A stretch of DNA of 37,792 bases from Deltaproteobacteria bacterium (GTDB taxonomy: Bacteria; Desulfobacterota; Desulfarculia; Adiutricales; Adiutricaceae): assembly GCA_031269485.1 (NCBI GenBank), contig JAISZC010000035.1, positions 1 to 37,792 of the forward strand, read 5' to 3'. The translations under genes and the position numbers were made by a program. This document shows, in pieces, positions 24,867 through 32,176 of this stretch (position 1 is the first letter of the stretch; each line of letters begins with the position of its first letter). Below the pieces are notes generated by a model. That model worked only from the letters and a program-made list of their open reading frames with translations. It searched no databases and was not told the DNA's origin.

Positions 24867-25043
24867 ATGGAACAAATCAAATCAATTTCATACTTAAAAA
24901 ACTCTAATTCGTATTTTTTGACGTAAACATATAAAGTTGTACGTAAGGGTTTTACTAATTTTTTGACCAAACAAGCCGCATTTCCTAAATTTCAAAAGGA
25001 AAACCGTGGTAATTTTTTTACAGCAATAAATAATTTTATATAG
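24867..25043 (+). pseudogene. Relic of a TnpB (IS605/IS607 OrfB) gene, N-terminal part
   Basis: One plus frame from the ATG at 24867 to the TAG at 25043 reads a segment matching the N-terminal third of TnpB: a LKNSNSYFL-type motif, then KVVRKGFTNFLTKQAAFPKF and QKENRGNFF. The pattern (K)AFxNFxxxxAxFPKFKKK is the well-known OrfB helix-turn-helix region. A TAA at 24924-24926 interrupts it, and the RuvC nuclease part is absent. The DNA is AT-rich. Together with the IS607-type gene at the window end, it shows that IS605/IS607-group elements have been active in this genome. Confidence 0.68.
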
Positions 25044-25214
25044 ATGAAACGAATAGTCGCCTAAAATTACCAAAATTTAATTGTCTTCGATATTATAATA
25101 GCCATCTTAATCGAAGATAGTAAAAAAATATTACAGTATCTTTAGCTAACAGCAGCTATTATTTTTCAATCCGGACTAGAGGTTGATCAGCCAAAAACAG
25201 AGGCTAATAGTGAT

Positions 25215-25237
25215 CCTCTGACTTTAGTCAGGGGAGG
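25215..25237 (+). promoter_or_regulatory. Hairpin overlapping the ribosome site of the PQ-loop-like gene
   Basis: CCTCTGAC (25215-25222) pairs with GTCAGGGG (25227-25234) around TTTA. The last bases of the stem are the first part of the strong ribosome site GGGGAGG (25231-25237), 8 bases before the TTG start at 25246. The fold could limit translation of the downstream gene. Confidence 0.45.
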
Positions 25238-25245
25238 ACGTCAAA

Positions 25246-25539
25246 TTGAGCGAACTGTCCGACATATTGGAATCCGGGATGCTGGTGACCTTCGGGCTGG
25301 CCTGGCCGGCCAACATCCTCAACACCCTCCGCGTCAAAAGCAGCCGAGGCCGCAGCCCGACCTTCCTGTGGCTGGTCGCGGCCGGCTACGTGCTGGGCCT
25401 CGGGGCCAAGGTCGCGAGGTCGGACCTCGACTACGTGGTCTTTTTCTATCTCGTCAACCTGTTGATGGTTTCCTGCGACTGTTTTTTGTACTACCATTTC
25501 CGCCGGCGCGACCGGCGCTTCGCCGCCGAAGGCGGCTGA
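25246..25539 (+). CDS. Small membrane protein of PQ-loop/SemiSWEET-like type
   Basis: The product (97 aa) has three hydrophobic segments (about 10-27, 40-55 and 63-83). The sequence FGLAWPANILNTLRVKSSRGRSPTF followed by GYVLGLGAK resembles the P-Q-type half-transporter fold, in which a Pro in helix 1 and a following KS-S-GKS-type loop recur in many small bacterial proteins. The substrate is unknown. The start is TTG: GGGGAGG sits 8 bases upstream and no ATG precedes the first helix. The stop overlaps the mnmA start (TGATG), so the two are coupled. A role linked to MnmA is not implied by any known data. Confidence 0.7.
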   Translation: MSELSDILESGMLVTFGLAWPANILNTLRVKSSRGRSPTFLWLVAAGYVLGLGAKVARSDLDYVVFFYLVNLLMVSCDCFLYYHFRRRDRRFAAEGG

Positions 25540-26639
25540 TGCCCGGACCAGGCCGCGGCCGGGGCGTGCTGACGGCCATGAGCGGCGGGGTCGACAGCTC
25601 CGTGGCCGCCTTGGTGCTCAAGGAGCGGGGCCTGCGGGTGGTGGGCGTCACCATGAAGCTCGTCGAGGAGGACGACGACGACGCGCCGCCGTCGCCGGGC
25701 TCGTGCTGCTCGCTGGCCGACGTGGCCGACGCCCGCGCCGTGGCCCTCAAGCTGGACATCGATCACCAGGTCCACAATTTCAGCCACGCTTTTCGAACGG
25801 AGGTCGTCGAGCCCTTCATCGCGGCCTATCTCGCCGGGCGCACCCCCAACCCCTGCATCGAATGCAACCGGCGCCTGAAGTTTCCGCGCCTCCAAAGACG
25901 CGCGCCGCTGCTGGACTGCGATCTGACGGCCACCGGCCACTACGCCCGCATCGAGCGCGACGGCCGCGACGGCCGCTGGCTGCTGAAAAAAGGCCTCGAC
26001 GAGGACAAAGATCAGAGCTACGTCCTGTACGCCATGACCCAGCCGGAGCTGGCCCGGACGCTTTTCCCCTTGGGCGCGCTGCGCAAGGAGCAGGTCCGGC
26101 GCCTGGCCGCCGAGCGGCGGCTGACGACGGCCGACAAGCCTGACAGCCAGGACCTTTGCTTCGTGCGCCACGGGCGCTACGCCGAATGGCTCGAGCGGGC
26201 GGCCGCGGCGGCCCGGCCAGGGCCGCTGGTGGACCGCGACGGCCGAACTCTGGGCCGCCACCAGGGCATCCACCGCTTCACCGTCGGCCAGCGGCGAGGC
26301 TTGGGACTGTCGGCCCCGCGGCCCCTGTACGTGACCGACATCGACCCGGCGGCCAACGCCGTCACGGTCGGGCCCGAAGAAGAGCTGGCCCGCTCCTCGG
26401 CGACGATCGTCGACGTCAACCTCATCGCCTTCGAGGAGCTCAAAGAGCCGCTCGCGGTGACGGCCAAGCTCCGATACCGGCAAAAAGATTTTCCGGCCGT
26501 CGTCGAGCCCCTGGCGCCGGGCCGGGCACGTCTGGTCTTCGACCGGCCCCAAAAAGGCGTGGCGCCGGGCCAGGCGGCCGTGTTCTACCATGGCGACGTG
26601 GTCGTGGGCGGCGGAACGATAGATTCGTCGGCCCTGTGA
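25539..26639 (+). CDS. mnmA: tRNA-specific 2-thiouridylase MnmA
   Basis: The product (366 aa) puts sulfur on U34 of tRNA-Lys, -Glu and -Gln. Key parts are the PP-loop SGGVDSSVAAL near the N-terminus, the first catalytic Cys in NPCIECNRRLKF, the ATP/tRNA region DQSYVLYAMTQ, the second catalytic Cys in DSQDLCFV, and the C-terminal beta-barrel with FTVGQRRGLG and YVTDID. Both active-site Cys are present, so it uses the usual persulfide mechanism. The ATG at 25539 overlaps the previous stop by one base; an upstream in-frame start at 25368 lies inside the PQ-loop-like gene and is not family-like. An acidic EEDDDDA insertion after the first strand is unusual. Confidence 0.96.
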   Translation: MPGPGRGRGVLTAMSGGVDSSVAALVLKERGLRVVGVTMKLVEEDDDDAPPSPGSCCSLADVADARAVALKLDIDHQVHNFSHAFRTEVVEPFIAAYLAGRTPNPCIECNRRLKFPRLQRRAPLLDCDLTATGHYARIERDGRDGRWLLKKGLDEDKDQSYVLYAMTQPELARTLFPLGALRKEQVRRLAAERRLTTADKPDSQDLCFVRHGRYAEWLERAAAAARPGPLVDRDGRTLGRHQGIHRFTVGQRRGLGLSAPRPLYVTDIDPAANAVTVGPEEELARSSATIVDVNLIAFEELKEPLAVTAKLRYRQKDFPAVVEPLAPGRARLVFDRPQKGVAPGQAAVFYHGDVVVGGGTIDSSAL

Positions 26640-26747
26640 GGGCGACAGGTCAAGGCCTTTCGAGCCGCCCGTTCGGGACGGGGCTTGGCGGCCCCTCCCC
26701 CGCGGACGGCAGACCAGCGGGCGCCGCAGCGCCCTGAGGAGAATCAG

Positions 26748-27689
26748 ATGGGCAAACGGGACCTGACAAGCCGCGCGAGCCAGGCGGACCTGCCGCAAGC
26801 CGCTCGGCCGGCGTTCGAGCTCAAGGAAAGAAAGCTCAAAAAGCTCCTCCGAGGCTTGGGCGGCGCGGCGGTGGCCTTTTCCGGGGGCGTGGACTCGACC
26901 TACCTGGCCGCCGTCTGCGCCGAGACGCTGCCTGGTCGCTGCGTGGTCGTCACGGGCCGCTCGGCCAGCTTTCCGGCTCGCGAGCGCGAGGCGGCCGAGG
27001 CCACGGCTCGCCAGCTGAACTTGCGGCACATCCTGATCGATTCGGAAGAGCTCGACATCCCGGAATTTTCCTCCAATCCGCCCAACCGCTGCTACTTGTG
27101 CAAACGCGAGCTTTTCGCCAAAATCAAGCTCGCAGCCGCCCAAGCGGGCCTGCCCCACGTGGTGGAGGCCTCCAACGTCGACGACGAGGTCGACTTCCGC
27201 CCGGGCCTGCAGGCCCTGGCCGAGCTGGGGATCTTGAGTCCGCTGCGTCAGGCGAACCTGACCAAGGACGACATCAGGCAACTGTCCAAGGCTCGGGGCC
27301 TGGCGACCTGGGACAAGCCCTCGTTCGCCTGCCTGGCCTCGCGCTTCCCCTACGGCGAGCGCATCACGCCCGAGAGGCTGGGCAAAGTCGATCTGGCCGA
27401 AACCTTTTTGCTGTCTTTGGGCCTGCGGCAGGTCCGGGTGAGATTCCACGACCACGGGGATCTGGCCCGCATCGAGACCGACGACGAAGGCCTGGCCCTC
27501 CTGACGACCCCCGCCGTCCGCCCGCTCGTCGCCAAGCGCTTTTTGGAGCTTGGCTTCACGTACACCGCGGCGGATCTCGCGGGCTACCGCACCGGCAGCA
27601 TGAACGCCAGCTTGACGGCCGTCGAGCGCAAGGCCTCCTCGCCCGGACCGCCGCAGCTTTCCGTGGCTTTCCGCGGCCGGCCGATCTAA
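26748..27689 (+). CDS. larE: LarE-type ATP-dependent sulfur transferase (PP-loop family)
   Basis: The product (313 aa) matches LarE, which in lactate-racemase maturation gives sulfur to the nickel-pincer cofactor precursor. Seen here are the PP-loop AFSGGVDSTYLAA, EASNVDDEVDFRPGLQAL, LTKDDIRQLS, and WDKPSFACLASRFPYG, which holds the conserved Cys that is sacrificed in the Lactobacillus enzyme. It also has a CxxC in NRCYLCKREL, so three cysteines in all, as reported for LarE forms that carry a [4Fe-4S] cluster. The ATG at 26748 follows GAGGAG by 6 bases. No larA, larB or larC lies in the window, so the target enzyme is unknown. It is likely co-transcribed with mnmA 108 bp upstream. Confidence 0.88.
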   Translation: MGKRDLTSRASQADLPQAARPAFELKERKLKKLLRGLGGAAVAFSGGVDSTYLAAVCAETLPGRCVVVTGRSASFPAREREAAEATARQLNLRHILIDSEELDIPEFSSNPPNRCYLCKRELFAKIKLAAAQAGLPHVVEASNVDDEVDFRPGLQALAELGILSPLRQANLTKDDIRQLSKARGLATWDKPSFACLASRFPYGERITPERLGKVDLAETFLLSLGLRQVRVRFHDHGDLARIETDDEGLALLTTPAVRPLVAKRFLELGFTYTAADLAGYRTGSMNASLTAVERKASSPGPPQLSVAFRGRPI

Positions 27690-27696
27690 GCGCCCG

Positions 27697-27740
27697 CCGC
27701 GACCGCTCGGGGCGGACCCGGCCGCCGGCCGCGGTTTTTT
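27697..27740 (+). terminator. Terminator after larE
   Basis: CCGCGACCG pairs with CGGCCGCGG (one mismatch) and is followed directly by six T residues. It ends the PQ-loop-mnmA-larE unit. Confidence 0.7.
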
Positions 27741-27747
27741 CGGCGTC

Positions 27748-27811
27748 GGCCTTTTTCCTTTTTGGCCTTTTTCCTTTTTGGCTTTTTTCCTTTTTGGCCT
27801 TTTTCCTTTTT
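27748..27811. repeat. Four tandem 16-bp T-rich units
   Basis: The unit GGCCTTTTTCCTTTTT is repeated four times with one C-to-T change in the third copy, just downstream of the larE terminator. It is free of coding sense. On the plus strand it yields a poly-pyrimidine RNA. Confidence 0.9.
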
Positions 27812-27904
27812 TCGTTTTTTCGCGTTTTGCGAATCATCAAAGGCCGACGCCCGACTTCGACGGGACGTCGGCCTTGGTCGTCAGAGCGAGACGAGCCAGC
27901 CCGG

Positions 27905-27930
27905 AAACGGCCGGCCCGCCGGGCCGGCCG
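27905..27930 (-). terminator. Hairpin after the AGCS symporter gene
   Basis: CGGCCGGCCC and GGGCCGGCCG pair perfectly around three bases, starting two bases past the symporter stop codon on the minus strand, followed there by TTT. It is a probable terminator. Confidence 0.55.
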
Positions 27931-27932
27931 TG

Positions 27933-29285
27933 TTATTTGTTAAAGCGCTCCTTTTTTAAGAAATTTTCGTTGAATTCCTTAGTCTGAGAGACAATAACGC
28001 CGGACAAGAAAACTAAACCAATCAAGTTTGGAATGGCCATGGCCCCATTAAAAGCGTCTGAAATATCCCAGACCAGACTAAGTTTAACAGTAGCGCCGAT
28101 AAAGATAAAAATTGAAAAAATAAGTCTATAAATCAAGCTAGCTCGCTTGCTTTCTGTTAAATAATAAAGACATCGTTCGCCATAATACGACCAACCTAGA
28201 ATAGTAGAATAAGCGAAAAATATCAACGAAATGGTCACAGCCAGCTGGCCAAAGCGAGGCAAGAACAGATCGAAAGATTTGGAGGTCAGCGCGGCGGCCA
28301 TGTCCGTGGTGGCGCCGGAATGCAGGCCGGCCATCACCAAAACGATGCCGTTGACCGAGCACACGACGATCGTGTCCAAAAAAGTTCCGGTCATGGACAC
28401 CAGGGCCTGCCGGCAGGGATGATCCGTCACGGCCGCGGCGGCGGCGATGGGGGCCGAACCCATGCCGGCCTCGTTGGAAAAAACGCCGCGGGCCACGCCG
28501 TATCTGATGGTCGTCCCGACGAGGCCGCCGAAGCCGGCGTGAAGCGAGAAGGCGGAGGAGAAGATCGTGCCCATGACCAAGGGCAGCTGGTCGAGGTTGA
28601 GGATGATGATGAACAGACCCACGGTCACGTAAAAGACCGCCATGAAGGGCACCACGACGCTGGAGGTGGCCGCGATGCTTTTGACGCCCCCCAGCACCAC
28701 GGCCGCCGTGAAGGCGGCGAGCAGCAGTCCGCTGATCCACGGCGCCACGCCGAAGGCCTCCTGGATGTTGTAGGCCACCGAGTTGCTTTGACTCATGTTG
28801 CCGATGCCGAAAGAGGCCATCACCCCGAAGACGGCGAACAAGACGGCCAGCGCTTTGGCGTTGAGGCCCTTTTCCAAAAAATACATCGGTCCGCCGGCCA
28901 TGTGGCCGGTTTTGTCGGTGACCCGGTACTTGATGGCCAGCACGGCTTCGCCGTATTTGGTGGCCATGCCGAAGATGGCCGTCACCCACATCCAAAAGAC
29001 GGCCCCAGGCCCGCCTATGATGACCGCCGTGGCCACGCCCACGATGTTGCCGGTGCCGATGGTGGCGGCCAGCGCCGTCATCAAGGCGCCGAAGTGGCTG
29101 ACGTCCCCTATCCCGACGCCCTTCTTGGGCACGAGGGCCAGCTTCAAGGCATAACTCAGCTGGGTAAATTGTAAAAATTTGAGCCTAAAAGATAGAAAAA
29201 CACCGGTGCCGACTAAAAAAATCAGCATCCAGGGTCCCCAAACAAAATTACTAATTTTTGCAACAATTAAAGCTATCGTTTCCAT
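27933..29285 (-). CDS. Sodium:alanine symporter family (AGCS) amino-acid transporter
   Basis: The product (450 aa) is an inner-membrane Na+-coupled transporter for alanine or glycine. It has about ten to eleven hydrophobic segments, and AGCS signatures are clear: ATIGTGNIVGVATAVIIGGP with FWMWVTAIFGM, HMAGGPMYFL, and FSNEAGMGSAPIAAAA. Length is typical. The ATG at 29285 is preceded by a GAGG about 12 bases away. The gene is a composition mosaic: both ends (27933-28230 and about 29140-29285) use AT-rich codons while the central 900 bp is GC-rich like the rest of the chromosome, with no break in the protein. The neighbours give no substrate hint. Confidence 0.94.
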   Translation of the reverse strand: METIALIVAKISNFVWGPWMLIFLVGTGVFLSFRLKFLQFTQLSYALKLALVPKKGVGIGDVSHFGALMTALAATIGTGNIVGVATAVIIGGPGAVFWMWVTAIFGMATKYGEAVLAIKYRVTDKTGHMAGGPMYFLEKGLNAKALAVLFAVFGVMASFGIGNMSQSNSVAYNIQEAFGVAPWISGLLLAAFTAAVVLGGVKSIAATSSVVVPFMAVFYVTVGLFIIILNLDQLPLVMGTIFSSAFSLHAGFGGLVGTTIRYGVARGVFSNEAGMGSAPIAAAAAVTDHPCRQALVSMTGTFLDTIVVCSVNGIVLVMAGLHSGATTDMAAALTSKSFDLFLPRFGQLAVTISLIFFAYSTILGWSYYGERCLYYLTESKRASLIYRLIFSIFIFIGATVKLSLVWDISDAFNGAMAIPNLIGLVFLSGVIVSQTKEFNENFLKKERFNK

Positions 29286-29641
29286 AAAATGGTACCTCGA
29301 TAAAAAAAATTGTGACGCTAATCAATATATATGAGAATAATTTATAATTATAGACCTATACACAATTTAATCATAATCTCTAGATGACGACTAAAGATAG
29401 CCAATTAGCGATAAAAATTATAAGACCAACCACCCCGTTGAGGTTCGGCGAAAGCATAGCACAGACGTCGGAGGGCGTCAACTGCCGCGCGGCGGCGCCG
29501 GCGTGTCCGGCCGGGACGCACGGACGCTCGGCCGCCGCGAGACCGTCGAAAGCAACGAAAAAAAGAAGAGGAAATGGCGGGGCCAAAAGAGAAAAAAATC
29601 GAAGGCGCAAAAAAAAGCCGGCCAAGACAGCCGGGCGAAGA
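29286..29641. other. Spacer between the symporter and cyclophilin genes
   Basis: The first ~140 bp is AT-rich and should carry the symporter promoter on the minus strand; TTGATT and TATCGA 17 bases apart near 29296-29324 are a weak candidate. The remaining GC-rich part holds no recognisable gene. Confidence 0.4.
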
Positions 29642-29671
29642 GCGGACGGGCCCGTTCGCGGGCCCGTCCGC
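29642..29671 (-). terminator. Strong hairpin after the cyclophilin gene
   Basis: Thirteen-base perfect arms, GCGGACGGGCCCG and CGGGCCCGTCCGC, surround a stable TTCG/CGAA loop, 7 bases past the cyclophilin stop on the minus strand. It lacks a long T run but is likely the transcript 3' end. Confidence 0.6.
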
Positions 29672-29678
29672 GGCCGTC

Positions 29679-30248
29679 TTACTGCTGGCCTTCCAAGGTC
29701 AGCTTGAGGATCTTGACTTCTTCGACCGGCCGATCGCGGCCGTCGGTCTTGACGCCGCCGATGGCCTCCACCACGTCCAAGCCCTCGACGACATGGCCGA
29801 AGATGGCGTGCTTGCCGTCGAGCCAGCGGGCGGGGCCCAAGGTGACGAAAAACTGCGAGCCGCCGGTGTCCGGACCGGCGTTGGCCATCGACAAAATGCC
29901 CGCCGCGTCATGAATCAGGCCTTCGCCGAACTCGTCGTCGATGACGTAGCCGGGTCCGCCGGCGCCGGTGCCCGTGGGGTCGCCGCCTTGGATCATGAAA
30001 CCGGAAATGATCCGATGGAATATGACGCCGTCATAAAATTTCTTTTTGATGAGCTTAGTGAAGTTATCAACGGTTTTAGGCGCCAGATCATCATAAAGCT
30101 CGATCTTGAAAGTCCCTTGGTTGGTCTCAAAGACAGCCACGGTCCTGACCGGCTTTTCCTGGGCCCAAGCCAGTCCGGAAACAACGATGGTCAGCACCAA
30201 GGCGGAGACTGTTGCTGCAAAAATCATAAAAACTCGCTTTTTTGACAT
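29679..30248 (-). CDS. Periplasmic peptidyl-prolyl cis-trans isomerase, cyclophilin type
   Basis: The product (189 aa) helps proline isomerisation during protein folding outside the cytoplasm. It begins with a signal peptide (MSKKRVFMIFAATVSALVL, cleavage near AWAQ). The cyclophilin domain (about 36-185) keeps the active-site FHRIISGFMIQGGDPTGTG (catalytic Arg) and the substrate-pocket GSQFFVTL, plus LDGKHAIFGHV. It is shorter than eukaryotic cyclophilins, as usual for PpiA/PpiB-type proteins. The ATG at 30248 gives the signal peptide; the frame further upstream runs through the tRNA-Pro terminator and is not coding. AAGGGA lies about 11 bases upstream. The 5' third is less GC-rich than the rest. 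Confidence 0.93.
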   Translation of the reverse strand: MSKKRVFMIFAATVSALVLTIVVSGLAWAQEKPVRTVAVFETNQGTFKIELYDDLAPKTVDNFTKLIKKKFYDGVIFHRIISGFMIQGGDPTGTGAGGPGYVIDDEFGEGLIHDAAGILSMANAGPDTGGSQFFVTLGPARWLDGKHAIFGHVVEGLDVVEAIGGVKTDGRDRPVEEVKILKLTLEGQQ

Positions 30249-30343
30249 TGTTTGTGGTTCCCTTTGGTCATCAGCACGGCGAATAATAGACGCGCTGGGT
30301 CCGGCGGTGGCCGGTCCACCTGGGCGCCTAATGGCGGCTGCCC

Positions 30344-30380
30344 AAAAAAACCCGGTTCGCTGTCCAAAGCGCCCGGGTTT
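30344..30380 (-). terminator. Rho-independent terminator of tRNA-Pro
   Basis: Read on the minus strand, AAACCCGG pairs with CCGGGTTT and continues into a run of seven T residues. It lies 66 nt past the tRNA-Pro 3' end, separating the tRNA from the cyclophilin gene. Confidence 0.8.
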
Positions 30381-30445
30381 GAAGTTTTGCTCTTTATAGT
30401 GGCCCAAAAAACGTCTTAAGCGACCAGTTGAGCGTCAAATTCAGA

Positions 30446-30522
30446 TGGTCGGGGCGAGAGGATTTGAACCTCCGGCCCTCTGCTCCCAAAGCAGATGCGC
30501 TACCAGGCTGCGCCACGCCCCG
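30446..30522 (-). tRNA. tRNA-Pro (anticodon UGG)
   Basis: The 77-nt cloverleaf on the minus strand has acceptor arms CGGGGCG/CGCCCCG, a D arm GCGC/GCGC with the CCTGGTA loop, the anticodon loop TTTGGGA (anticodon TGG), a T arm GGAGGTTCAAATCCTC and an encoded CCA. The sequence is close to bacterial tRNA-Pro(UGG). Confidence 0.96.
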
Positions 30523-30691
30523 ACGATGTTCGACGAAACCGGTCGGCGGCGCCAGGCCCGCCGTCCTCCCAAAAATGAGCGCAAAAGCCTATTTTTTCAG
30601 CTTGACGAGCCAAATAAGACTTGAACGTCAAATGGGCTTTGCAGCTTGCCGTCTTGACGCTTTCGCTCAGGCGCTCGACAGGCCTGACGGT

Positions 30692-30755
30692 CAAGAGCGT
30701 CCAATGGGCCTGGAGCGAGAGGCTTGGCGCCCCGGCGCTCGATTGGACGCTCTTG
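30692..30755. repeat. 14-bp perfect inverted repeat with nested stem
   Basis: CAAGAGCGTCCAAT (30692-30705) is matched by ATTGGACGCTCTTG (30742-30755). Inside, GAGCG and CGCTC can pair again, giving a 64-nt two-tier hairpin. No T run flanks it on either strand. Confidence 0.85.
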
Positions 30756-31330
30756 GGGCGCGCGCCAAGCCGCCACGGCGAAAAAAAGTGACCTTGTCGC
30801 GCCCGCCGCGCGAGACGCCGCCCTTCGGCCTTGGCGCTTTCGCGACGGCCCGCAGGCGGCCCACGCACCGAAAACGACTCAGCTTAGCATATTCACGAGC
30901 GGGAAGCCAGTTTTTTTTTGCTCGGGCTTCGGCTGACGCGGGCCGCGGGGGCCGGCCCCTCGGCGGCCAGGCGGCGGCGGCGCGTCAGCGGACCGCAGCC
31001 GCCGGTCCGCCTTAAAAGCCGGACTCCTTTGCCGCCGCCGGAACAGGGCGCGACGCGCCCCCGGACGGCGGCTAAAGCCGGCTCTCCGAAAGCCGATTGA
31101 TTTAAACTTTATGAGTTATTAAAATAAATTAATGATTTATATATTATAACGAATAATTAATTCGTTTATATAAATAAATTTTATAAATTAATCTAATTTG
31201 AGCCTCGTGGGCCGCGCACCGGCTTGGTCGCCTTCAGCCGGTTTTTGGCGGACGGCTCGCCGCGGCGCCTGGAACCCTTTCCGGCGCGGGTCCGCAAAGA
31301 GCCAAAAACGCGTCATTTTTCGCAAAACCC

Positions 31331-31359
31331 TTGATTTTCCGTCCAAAATCAGGTATAAA
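31331..31359 (+). promoter_or_regulatory. Orphan sigma-70-type promoter
   Basis: TTGATT (31331-31336) and TATAAA (31354-31359) are 17 bases apart, as good as the tRNA and def promoters in this window. Downstream there is no gene I can support, only a GC-rich stretch of about 450 bp. Confidence 0.5.
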
Positions 31360-31416
31360 CGACCTCAACGGCCCAAGCGAGCCTCAAGCCGGCCGCCGCG
31401 TCGCGGTTGCGCCCCA

Positions 31417-31845
31417 ATGTCGTCCCGGACCGTAACGCGGGCGTCCGAATCGAGCCGGGCCTCCAGCTCACGGCTCGCCGCCAGGTTTCGCCGCCAGACA
31501 GGTTCTCTGGCCCGCCTGACGGCGGTTCTCTCGCCTGCTCCGCCGCCAAACGCTTCCGTCAACACGGCCGCCGCCAAAGCGGCGGGCTCGCCCCAAGACG
31601 GCTTTTCCCGCCGCCTTGACGCCGTCTGCGCCGCCGAGGCCGCCAGGCCAAACGGCGCCCGGAGCCGAAACCTTGGCCCGGCCAGGCGCGCTGGCGAGCA
31701 GTCTGACGACCCGTCGAGGCCGAGGGCCAATTTTTCCGCTCCAGGACGACCAAGCGCCGCGCCGGTGGCGAAGACGGATCAAAAGGCAAAAACCCAGGGC
31801 ATGATCGAAATCGTCAAGCTTGATAGCTATTATACGATTATTTGA
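31417..31845 (+). CDS. Doubtful hypothetical protein downstream of the orphan promoter
   Basis: An ATG at 31417, about 50 nt after the predicted start of transcription, opens a frame of 142 codons. The product is Ala/Arg/Ser/Pro-rich without a domain, signal peptide or membrane segment, and the last ~20 codons run into AT-rich DNA. There is no ribosome site. Equally long frames exist on the other strand, so this may be an RNA gene or nothing at all. Confidence 0.2.
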   Translation: MSSRTVTRASESSRASSSRLAARFRRQTGSLARLTAVLSPAPPPNASVNTAAAKAAGSPQDGFSRRLDAVCAAEAARPNGARSRNLGPARRAGEQSDDPSRPRANFSAPGRPSAAPVAKTDQKAKTQGMIEIVKLDSYYTII

Positions 31846-31849
31846 CTTT

Positions 31850-31885
31850 TCAAGCTGAAAATGGGGGTTTTGCCCATCTATTAAG
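31850..31885 (+). repeat. Dispersed repeat, copy C
   Basis: TCAAGCTGAAAATG, a G/T spacer, then TTTTGCCCATCTATTAAG aligns with copies A and B near 7798 and 7916. The central AAAAT and TTTT blocks and the TTTTGC-CAT half are shared, while the spacer bases differ. Confidence 0.5.
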
Positions 31886-31989
31886 AAGCCGTGGCTGCAA
31901 GTCTCGACTCAGGCGTTCCGCCGAAATATAATTGCCTAATATTTTTTAATTTCAATAATATTTTTTATATAATTTTAATATATCCATAA

Positions 31990-32137
31990 AGATGGCGAAT
32001 TTTATTTGACTTACGCTGGCAATATCACCAAAATTATAGACTAGTTACCACTAAAGAATTCCCTAATCCTCTGGTCAAGACTCGGGGGTTTATGGTTAAT
32101 TATGATGAAATAGCAAGGATTAGACCATCACAGCTGT
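31990..32137 (+). pseudogene. Decayed coding scrap of unknown family
   Basis: Two adjacent plus-strand frames read gene-like text: HKDGEFYLTYAGNITKIID up to a TAG near 32043, then, after a frame change, VTTKEFPNPLVKTRGFMVNY and DEIARIRPSQL up to a TAG. They join into one protein end if one frameshift is assumed. No family is recognised. Confidence 0.35.
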
Positions 32138-32176
32138 AGTATATATCTTTAAAAAATATAAATATTGAAAATAACT

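Larger units (their letters stand above)
30523..31989. other. Non-coding or unassigned region downstream of tRNA-Pro
   Basis: 30523-31080 is GC-rich without a supported gene but contains a 14-bp perfect inverted repeat (30692-30755). A weak minus-strand promoter for tRNA-Pro may lie at about 30587-30614 (TTGGCT, 16 bases, TAGGCT). 31090-31200 is AT-rich. 31200-31845 is GC-rich with an orphan promoter (31331-31359) and a long plus-strand frame of doubtful coding value. 31846-31989 is AT-rich and carries a dispersed repeat copy. Confidence 0.5.
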
